Of a stretch of 14,763 nucleotides of DNA, positions 1 through 5,407 are shown piece by piece; position 1 is the stretch's first letter; each line of letters starts with the position of its first letter. The stretch is taken from assembly GCA_964565775.1 (NCBI GenBank), contig CAZMGB010000032.1, forward strand, positions 1 to 14,763, read 5' to 3'. Origin of the DNA: CAZMGB01 sp964565775. GTDB taxonomy: Bacteria; Chloroflexota; Dehalococcoidia; DSTF01; JALHUB01. The notes beneath the pieces were generated by a model. That model did no database searches. It was not told where the DNA came from and saw only the letters and a list, made by a program, of their open reading frames with translations. The position numbers and the translations under genes are program-made.

Positions 1-85
1 CCCGCCGCCGGGCCTGGGGCTGTTGGGGGTGGGACTTGTCAGCTCAATCACCTGGTCGCGGCCGCCGGTCTGGGGGCCCCGCAAC

Positions 86-137
86 GGGCGCACCTTGCGC
101 CGAAGGCGCATCCGCCTCTGGCGGAGAAGGTACGCCC
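86..137. repeat. Compound palindromic element: outer stem enclosing two perfect hairpins
   Basis: Two perfect hairpins lie back to back: TGCGCC-GAA-GGCGCA at 96-110 and TCCGCC-TCT-GGCGGA at 111-125. An outer stem of 10 pairs out of 11 encloses them: GGGCGCACCTT at 86-96 against AAGGTACGCCC at 127-137, with base 96 contested between two stems. Folded, this is a three-way junction. It sits 7 bp past the stop codon of the leftward CoA-transferase gene, so it could end that transcript, but no T-tract follows. The design resembles dispersed REP-like intergenic repeats; whether it is repeated in the genome cannot be seen here. Confidence 0.6.
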
Positions 138-143
138 CTACGG

Positions 144-1442
144 CTATATCGCTCCCGCGGCCTTCAGGGCCGCGAGCTCCTCCTTCGATAGGCCCAGCTC
201 CCCGCAGTACACCTCCGCGTTGTGCTCACCGATGAGCGGCGCGCGGCGCCGGATGCCCGCCGGCGTCTCGGAGAGACGGAAGGGCGGGCCCGGGTATGTC
301 AGCGTGTCGCCCAGCTCGTCGTGGCGCACGTCCTGGAAGTACTTGCGAAAGTGGAGCTGTCGGTTCTCAACGATGTCCTGGGGCGTGCTGGCCATGCCGA
401 TGAGGATGCGCCTGCCCTGTGCTCCTTCGTATGCCCCCAGCTTCGTCTTCGTGGCGAGGAAGCGCTGGACCACCTCCTCCATGTGCTCGAGCTGCGGCGC
501 TACCTCGTCGGCTTGCTCCGGGTTGAGGAGGAGGCCGGTGAGGAAGCCCAGGTTGAGCTCCTCAGCCGTCGAGCGGTAGGGCTCCTGGGTCAGGTCCTCC
601 GCCAGCCCCTCGTCCGCCATCCAGCGCAGCAGCTCAGGCCACGGGGCACCGCCGGGCGCGCCGACGTAGCTGAAAACGTGCCCGTCTTTGCATTCGTAGA
701 GACCGATGCCGGGGATGGGAAAGCCGAGAATGCGACGGTCGCCGATGCGCCTGCGGATCTGCTGGGTCATGTCCCAGCTCTGCATGGCGGTCTCTTGGGC
801 GATGGAGAGCGCCTCCTGCATCGACACGTCCACCTGCTGGCCCTCGCCTGTGAGGTCGCGGTGGTGCAAGGCGATGAGGATGCCCTGGGCGGCCTGGACG
901 GACGCGGAGATGTAGCCCTGGTTGCCGTAGGGCCTGTTGGGAGGGTCCTCCGGCTCGCCGGCCAGCCACATGATGCCGCCCATGGCCACGCCTACGATGT
1001 CGGGGGCCTTGTAGTGGGCATGGGGGCCCCACTGGCCGAAGCCCGTGATCGAGGCGAGGATGATGTCTGGTTTGATCTTGGTGAGCTCCTCGTAGCCGAG
1101 TCCCAGTCCCGCGAGGTATCCGGGTGCAAAGCTCTCCACCACCACGTCGGCGGTCGGCAGCAGACGCCGGAACAGGGCGCGGCCGTCGGCCTCCTCCAGG
1201 TTGAGGGTTACGCTGCGCTTGTTGCTGTTCAGGAAGAAGTAGGAGAGGCTCTTCTCTGGGTGAGGCTCGTCATGGTAGAACGGGCCGACGCCCCGCGCGG
1301 CGTCGCCGGCGGGCGGCTCGACCTTGATCACGTCGGCGCCCAGGTCGCCCAGCAGCTTGGCGCAGTAGAGGCCCATCTCGTCCGTCAGGTCGAGGACGCG
1401 TACGTCGGCGAGGGCGTCTGCTCGTTCGCCTTCTTTGGCCAT
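144..1442 (-). CDS. Class III (CaiB/BaiF family) CoA-transferase, catalytic Asp replaced by Tyr
   Basis: 432 residues, normal length for family III CoA-transferases, which move CoA between carboxylic acids in the cytoplasm. The N-terminal Rossmann-like part shows RVLDLT (15-20) and LGDLGADVIKVEPPAGD (31-47), then the NKRSVTLNL block (74-82). The family signature DLTGEGQQVDVSM (196-208) and a C-terminal GEHNAEV segment follow. Aligned by eye with the second transferase in this window and with formyl-CoA transferase, the catalytic Asp position is Tyr177 (codon TAC at 912-914), preceded by Gly. The fold call is secure; activity as a transferase is not. Start ATG at 1442 has AAGGAG about 6 nt upstream. 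It lies 43 bp downstream of the nitronate monooxygenase-like gene on the same strand, evidently one operon. The substrate cannot be deduced. Confidence 0.93.
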   Translation of the reverse strand: MAKEGERADALADVRVLDLTDEMGLYCAKLLGDLGADVIKVEPPAGDAARGVGPFYHDEPHPEKSLSYFFLNSNKRSVTLNLEEADGRALFRRLLPTADVVVESFAPGYLAGLGLGYEELTKIKPDIILASITGFGQWGPHAHYKAPDIVGVAMGGIMWLAGEPEDPPNRPYGNQGYISASVQAAQGILIALHHRDLTGEGQQVDVSMQEALSIAQETAMQSWDMTQQIRRRIGDRRILGFPIPGIGLYECKDGHVFSYVGAPGGAPWPELLRWMADEGLAEDLTQEPYRSTAEELNLGFLTGLLLNPEQADEVAPQLEHMEEVVQRFLATKTKLGAYEGAQGRRILIGMASTPQDIVENRQLHFRKYFQDVRHDELGDTLTYPGPPFRLSETPAGIRRRAPLIGEHNAEVYCGELGLSKEELAALKAAGAI

Positions 1443-1485
1443 CAGCTCTCCTTGCAGCGACCGGTCGGACGGCTCCTCGGGCCGC

Positions 1486-2643
1486 TTATACGCTCACCGC
1501 GACGTGCGACGGCAGCTCCCGGGTCAGCACGCGGGCTGCCCCGGTCACCATCTCCTCGAGCACCTCGCGGGCCGAGCGGAGCTCGTGGAACATGCCCGAG
1601 ATCTGGCCCGCCGGGTTCATCAGGAGCTCTAGCTTTCCGGCACTCTGCGCTCCGGCCATGATCTCGCCGGAGACCAGGCCCTGGAGGCCCATCGGCAGCG
1701 CCGGCACGTTCGCCTGGTCCCAGTACTCGATCAGCGGGTTGTTGATGTTGCGCATCGTCTTGCCGCTGTAGAGGCGGGTGACGCGGGTGTCCTCCTCGCT
1801 GGCGGCGAGTATGCGCTCCTTGAGGACTTGGGGCCAGTTCGCCTCCTTGGTCACGACGAAGGCGGTCCCCGTCCAGGCGCCGTGCGCGCCCAGGGCGAGG
1901 GCGGCGGCCAGACCGCGGCCGTCGCCGATGCCGCCCGCTGCCAGCACCGGCTTCGGCGCGACGGCGTCCACTACCTGCGGTACGAGGGCCATGGTGCCGA
2001 TGCGGCCCGTGTGGCCCCCGGCCTCATGTCCCTGCGCGACGATGATGTCAGTGCCGCCTTCGTCAACCCGACGCGCGTTCTTCACGTTACCGACCAGCGC
2101 TATCACCTTCGTGCCGATGGCGTGAAAGGCCTCGACGAAGGGCGCTGGATTGCCGAGGCCGGAGGCGAAAACAGGAACCCGCTCGGCCAGGATGGCCTCC
2201 ACCTGCTTCTTGGTGAAGCCTCCGCTAATGAGCTCCTGAAGGCGGCTGCCGACGTGGCCGTGAATGTCGTCGGTATGGGCGCCGACCTCAGGCAGGTCGA
2301 AGTGTTTCTTCGCCGCCGAGATGAACTCGCGGTACTGGGCGGGAAGAAGCTCGCGCGGGTCCTCCGGCAATGCCCGCCCCTCAGGAGGCGGAGCCGACGT
2401 CACCCCCGCTGGGAGCAGGATGTCGACCCCGAAGGGCCTATCGGTTAGGCTGCGGATCTTGCGCACCTGCTCCCGGATTTCGTCGCCGGTCATGGTGGCG
2501 GCCCCCAGGACACCGAGGCCTCCCGCCTCGGAGACGGCGGCCACCAGTTCAGCTCCGGCGACGCCGCCCATCCCTGCCAGGACGACGGGGTATTCGATGT
2601 CCAGCATCTCGCAGATCATGGTGCTCAGCCGAGGCCTGCTCAT
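1486..2643 (-). CDS. Nitronate monooxygenase / 2-nitropropane dioxygenase-family FMN protein
   Basis: 385 residues from the ATG at 2643. The TIM-barrel FMN fold of the NPD family is shown by YPVVLAGMGGVAG (18-30), EAGGLGVLGA (39-48), AQGHEAGGH (203-211, His211 at the usual catalytic His position), AAGGIGDG (235-242) and GAWTGTAF (255-262). Members oxidise nitronates or act as FabK-type enoyl reductases or other flavin oxidoreductases; sequence alone does not separate these. About 80 residues between the second strand and VFASGLG make it longer than compact family members. A GTG at 2649 is in frame, but it overlaps the Shine-Dalgarno AGGAGGTGA, which sits 5 nt before the ATG at 2643, so I chose the ATG. 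It is first gene of a two-gene operon with the CoA-transferase, which suggests a shared catabolic role. Confidence 0.9.
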   Translation of the reverse strand: MSRPRLSTMICEMLDIEYPVVLAGMGGVAGAELVAAVSEAGGLGVLGAATMTGDEIREQVRKIRSLTDRPFGVDILLPAGVTSAPPPEGRALPEDPRELLPAQYREFISAAKKHFDLPEVGAHTDDIHGHVGSRLQELISGGFTKKQVEAILAERVPVFASGLGNPAPFVEAFHAIGTKVIALVGNVKNARRVDEGGTDIIVAQGHEAGGHTGRIGTMALVPQVVDAVAPKPVLAAGGIGDGRGLAAALALGAHGAWTGTAFVVTKEANWPQVLKERILAASEEDTRVTRLYSGKTMRNINNPLIEYWDQANVPALPMGLQGLVSGEIMAGAQSAGKLELLMNPAGQISGMFHELRSAREVLEEMVTGAARVLTRELPSHVAVSV

Positions 2644-2691
2644 GGTCACCTCCTAGTCTGCTGTCCTGGGCGCCCTGTCTGAGTGAACGCC

Positions 2692-2705
2692 GCGCCAGTT
2701 GGCGC
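2692..2705. promoter_or_regulatory. Palindrome in the leader of the leftward operon
   Basis: GCGCC-AGTT-GGCGC is a perfect 5-bp hairpin; as DNA it is the 14-bp perfect palindrome GCGCCAGTTGGCGC apart from its GT centre. It lies about 50 nt before the ATG at 2643 and about 40 nt downstream of the inferred transcription start. It could be an operator or an RNA leader hairpin. The position is the only support. Confidence 0.3.
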
Positions 2706-2752
2706 AGCGTCGGGAGTGCACGACGGGAAAGCTGATGGGAGCACTGATGCAG

Positions 2753-2780
2753 ATTCTACCGGACTGGCTGTACGTGTCAA
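2753..2780 (-). promoter_or_regulatory. Sigma70-type promoter of the leftward flavoprotein/CoA-transferase operon
   Basis: On the minus strand, TTGACA (2780-2775, a perfect -35 match) is followed after 16 bp by TAGAAT (2758-2753, five of six -10 bases). The inferred transcription start near 2746 leaves a leader of about 100 nt before the ATG at 2643. This is the best promoter match in the window. It stands out from its GC-rich surroundings. Confidence 0.65.
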
Positions 2781-2799
2781 CAGGCGGACTTACGTTGAC
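2776..2799. promoter_or_regulatory. Inverted repeat GTCAAC-12-GTTGAC between divergent promoters
   Basis: GTCAAC at 2776-2781 and GTTGAC at 2794-2799 form a perfect inverted repeat with a 12-bp gap. The left arm contains most of the minus-strand -35 box. The right arm contains a plus-strand TTGACG (2795-2800) that could be the -35 of the divergent MFS gene; its best -10 candidate, TCTTAT at 2816-2821, is weak and only 15 bp away. Either the symmetry is just two back-to-back -35 boxes, or a dimeric regulator binds here. Confidence 0.35.
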
Positions 2800-2927
2800 G
2801 GTAAGGTTAAAAATGTCTTATCGTGTCTCCGTCTGGCCCTGGCCAGCCATTTGGCCTCCGGGGCCCCGGGAAAAGCGCACCCGGGACCTCTCCTTCGTCT
2901 TCGACAACACGGCTTTCTGGGGTTGTC

Positions 2928-4226
2928 ATGAGCTCCTCTTTCGAGAAGGTCGCCGCTGGCGAAGGACTGGCGGCCGCGGGCCTGGTCGCAGCCGACGAAA
3001 TGGCGGGGAGGGGCTGGCGGAAGACCTTCAGCGCCCTTGAGAATCCCCACTACCGCATGCTCTGGTCGGGCATGCTCTTCTCCTTCATGTCCATGCAGAT
3101 GCACATGATCGCCCGGGGGCTCCTCGCTTTCAGGCTGGAGGGGAACGCCTCGTCGTTGGGCCTCGTGACGGCCGCCTGGGGCGTGCCGCTGCTCATCCTC
3201 TCTCTCTACGGCGGCGTCGTGGCCGACCGCGCCGAGAAGAGGGACCTGTTGATCTGGAGCCAGGCAACCCTGGGGGCCACTGTCCTGGCGATCGCGATCC
3301 TCGTCCACGCCGACATGATAAAGCTGTGGCATCTGATTGTCGTGGGGGTAGTGCAGGGGACCGTATTTGCGTTCAACATGCCCAGCCGCCAGGCCCTCAT
3401 TCCGGAGCTGGTTGGCGAACGTGACCTCCTGAACGCCATCGCCTTGAACAGCGCCGGCATGAACGTTACGCGCATCCTGGGGCCGGCCCTGGCCGGGGGC
3501 CTCATCGCCGTGCCCTTCATCGGGTTCCGGGGCGTCTACTACCTGATGACCTTCTTCTACCTCGTCGTGATCCTCACCCTGCTGCGCATTCCCAGGACAG
3601 GGCCGGCACTGCGAGAGAAGGGCTCCGTGCTGAGCCAGATGGCGAGCGGTCTGCGCTACGTTCGTGCCAGTCGGCTTCTGATCGTCCTTATCACCCTGGG
3701 CTTCATACCCGTCGTCCTCGGGGCGCCCTATTCCGTACTTCTGCCCGTGTTCTCCGAAGAGGTCTTCCATGTTGGCTCGGCCGGGCTGGGGGTGATGGGC
3801 ATGGCTGCCGGCGCGGGAGCCGTGGTTGGCTCCCTCGCGGTCGCGTCGATGACCGGCTTTCGCAGGAGTGCTCTCGTTCAACTGGTTGGTGGTGCGGGAT
3901 TCGGCGCTGCTCTGGTGCTCTTCGGCGGCTCCGGCACCTTCGTGCTGGCCCTGGTGGCGCTGGCTCTCGTAGGCGTCACGTTCCAGGGCTACGCGTCCCT
4001 CAACAACACTATGGTGCTGAGCAACACCCAGCCCGAATACCACGGGCGGGTAATGAGCATCTACATGATGAACTGGTCGGTGATGCCGCTGGCGGCCCTT
4101 CCCATGGCCGCCCTGGCCGATGTTGTCGGCGTGCGGATCACCGTGGTGGTTGCCGGCGCTCTCGTAGCGCTGGTGTTCGTAGTCGTGGGCGGGCTCTCCC
4201 CGGAGCTGCGTCGTCTCGACGAGTGA
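2928..4226 (+). CDS. Major facilitator superfamily transporter (MFS_3/EntS-like exporter)
   Basis: 432 residues from ATG 2928. A soluble N-terminus of about 40 residues leads to LENPHYRMLWSG, then hydrophobic segments typical of a 12-helix MFS protein in the inner membrane. MFS motif A is clear in the loop after helix 2: GGVVADRAEKRD (95-106). MPSRQALIPELV and the AIALNSAGMNVTRILGPALAG stretch are typical of the MFS_3 group, which contains enterobactin and drug exporters. The substrate cannot be called. The frame is open back to a GTG at 2823, but those 35 residues are low-complexity Pro/Ser/Gly; ATG 2928 has only a weak TGGGG ribosome site. It is divergent from the flavoprotein/CoA-transferase operon, so it may export or import a related compound. 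It converges on thyX. Confidence 0.9.
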   Translation: MSSSFEKVAAGEGLAAAGLVAADEMAGRGWRKTFSALENPHYRMLWSGMLFSFMSMQMHMIARGLLAFRLEGNASSLGLVTAAWGVPLLILSLYGGVVADRAEKRDLLIWSQATLGATVLAIAILVHADMIKLWHLIVVGVVQGTVFAFNMPSRQALIPELVGERDLLNAIALNSAGMNVTRILGPALAGGLIAVPFIGFRGVYYLMTFFYLVVILTLLRIPRTGPALREKGSVLSQMASGLRYVRASRLLIVLITLGFIPVVLGAPYSVLLPVFSEEVFHVGSAGLGVMGMAAGAGAVVGSLAVASMTGFRRSALVQLVGGAGFGAALVLFGGSGTFVLALVALALVGVTFQGYASLNNTMVLSNTQPEYHGRVMSIYMMNWSVMPLAALPMAALADVVGVRITVVVAGALVALVFVVVGGLSPELRRLDE

Positions 4227-4315
4227 CCGATGGGGGCGGTCGCGGACGGGCCTGTGCGCTCCATGAGCGGGCCGGATCCACGCCAGGGTACGCCGACTCA
4301 GCACACAAACCGTGA

Positions 4316-4366
4316 CGAAGGCCAGGCTTGAGCCTGGCCCTATGCCAGCCTGAAGGCTGGTCTTCG
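4316..4366. repeat. Compound double hairpin between convergent genes, possible bidirectional terminator
   Basis: Hairpin 1 is GGCCAGGC-TTGA-GCCTGGCC (4320-4339, 8-bp perfect stem). Hairpin 2 is CCAGCC-TGAA-GGCTGG (4345-4360, 6-bp perfect stem). CGAAG at 4316-4320 can pair with CTTCG at 4362-4366 around both, giving a three-way junction. It lies in the 205-bp gap between the convergent MFS and thyX stop codons, where it could end both transcripts, although no T-tract follows either side. Its architecture matches the element at 86-137 but the sequence differs. Confidence 0.6.
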
Positions 4367-4431
4367 GGATTAGAGTGCGCCGCTCGCACGGAAGTCGTCC
4401 CCGACCTCGGATGCTAGCCGCCCGAGGCGAT

Positions 4432-5238
4432 CTACTCCATCTCGATCGTGCGGAAGTCGTCGGCGTCCAGGGGCGCCACCTCTCCCTTGCGATAGGAGTC
4501 GAAGAGCTGGAACAGGTCCCGTTTGTGGGGGCGCTTGCGACCGATGGGGCAGGCCGCCCAGGCCTCGTAGTCCTCGTCGCAGTAGCCCAGGCGGTGCTCG
4601 CCGCACTTGGGCTGGAGGTAGGGCGATAGCTCCCTGAACTTGCGGTGGACCTCCGCCCGCATGAGGGAGGCAACCTTCCGGAACTCCCACTGGGCACGCG
4701 TGCACAGTCGCAGGTCGCAGATGTGGAGCAGCTCCTGGAAGTTGACGGTGATCTTGAAGTTGGTCTGGGCGGCGGTCGGCAGGACGAAGCGGGCGTCTTC
4801 GGCGGGAATGCCGGCGTCGACCATCTCCTGGTAGAGGGCGCCCAGCTCCGTCAGGGCCTTCTCCATCTTCTCTGCGAAGCCCTTCTTCTGCACCGTTTGC
4901 GGCACCGTGTAGGGGTACTGACCCTTCTTGAACGTCACGTAGCGCTGGCTCTGCTGTTCGAAGCTGATGCCGATGCGGTGGCGGACGAACTGGTGGCTGA
5001 AGGCGCGGCTCACGCCGGAGATAGCGAACTCGAACCAGCACTGTTCGAGGGGCGATGCGTGGCCGGTCTGGAGGCGCCGCTCGATGAAGTCCAGCATCTG
5101 CCGGCGCGTGATGCGCTCGCTTTCGATGCGCTTGACGATTTGCTGCGGCGTCAGCGACGAGTAGGCGGTGCGATAGGCTACGTAAAGCGACTGGACCGGG
5201 TCGTGGGTATGGTCCAGCAGGTTCACCTGGACAGTCAC
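4432..5238 (-). CDS. thyX: Flavin-dependent thymidylate synthase ThyX
   Basis: 268 residues, slightly longer than many ThyX proteins. The enzyme makes dTMP from dUMP using methylene-tetrahydrofolate, FAD and NAD(P)H, normally as a homotetramer. The signature region is clear: HASPLEQCWFEFAISGVSRA (60-79), then SHQFVRHRIGISFEQQSQRY (81-100). The RHR is residues 86-88 and the motif serine is Ser97, giving RHR-X8-S by my count where the usual motif is RHR-X7-S. NFQELLHICDLRLCTRAQWE carries the usual distal residues. The C-terminal CGEHRLGYCDEDYEAWAAC part is Cys-rich. Start is GTG at 5238 with GGAGGG 4-5 nt upstream. It lies 169 bp from the glycosidase gene, so it probably has its own promoter, though I see no convincing one. 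No thyA is visible here. Confidence 0.96.
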   Translation of the reverse strand: MTVQVNLLDHTHDPVQSLYVAYRTAYSSLTPQQIVKRIESERITRRQMLDFIERRLQTGHASPLEQCWFEFAISGVSRAFSHQFVRHRIGISFEQQSQRYVTFKKGQYPYTVPQTVQKKGFAEKMEKALTELGALYQEMVDAGIPAEDARFVLPTAAQTNFKITVNFQELLHICDLRLCTRAQWEFRKVASLMRAEVHRKFRELSPYLQPKCGEHRLGYCDEDYEAWAACPIGRKRPHKRDLFQLFDSYRKGEVAPLDADDFRTIEME

Positions 5239-5378
5239 GAAGCCCTCCGTTCAAGCGGGCGCCGCTCGCGCTCCGCACGCCGTGCTCTCCGGCCGTCGCA
5301 GGCCCCGACATCGGAACGGTGGAGGCCAGCGGGTGCGCCTTTCACGAGTTTAGCGCAGCCCGGCAAGCGACGCCAGCG

Positions 5379-5396
5379 GCCTGCCCGCCGGCAGGC
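5379..5396 (-). terminator. Hairpin downstream of the debranching-type glycosidase gene
   Basis: GCCTGCC-CGCC-GGCAGGC is a perfect 7-bp stem with a 4-nt loop, 12 bp past the glycosidase stop codon at 5408 in the direction of transcription. There is no T-tract, so intrinsic termination is uncertain. The rest of the 169-bp gap to thyX shows no gene and no convincing promoter. Confidence 0.4.
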
Positions 5397-5407
5397 AGGC
5401 TCGCACG

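Noticed and set aside
1..143. Possible partial gene at the left edge
   Set aside because: Open frames exist on both strands, but none has a recognisable motif or a ribosome site, and the compound palindrome occupies most of the stretch. A gene start at the GTG around position 51 on the minus strand cannot be supported.
222..1661. Long plus-strand open frame (479 codons) opposite the first CoA-transferase
   Set aside because: It is antisense to a well-recognised gene and runs past it into the next one. The product is Arg/Val/Gly-rich with no family signature, as expected from high-GC shadow frames.
2823..2927. GTG 2823 as the start of the MFS transporter
   Set aside because: The 35 extra residues are Pro/Ser/Gly-rich and not typical of the family, and the segment overlaps the promoter-proximal region. 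ATG 2928 fits better, although its ribosome site is weak.
2790..4697. Minus-strand open frame of 635 codons spanning the MFS gene and the end of thyX
   Set aside because: The product is a His/Gln/Asp/Glu-rich low-complexity string antisense to a clear membrane transporter. It crosses two genes and an intergenic hairpin element.
4370..5311. Minus-strand open frame of 313 codons overlapping thyX
   Set aside because: It is a same-strand, shifted frame of thyX with Arg/Pro/Gly-rich content and no motif. The thyX frame carries all recognisable residues.
5347..5353. TAAACT-like -10 box upstream of thyX on the minus strand
   Set aside because: No acceptable -35 lies 16-18 bp upstream; the nearest TTGCCG is only 9 bp away.
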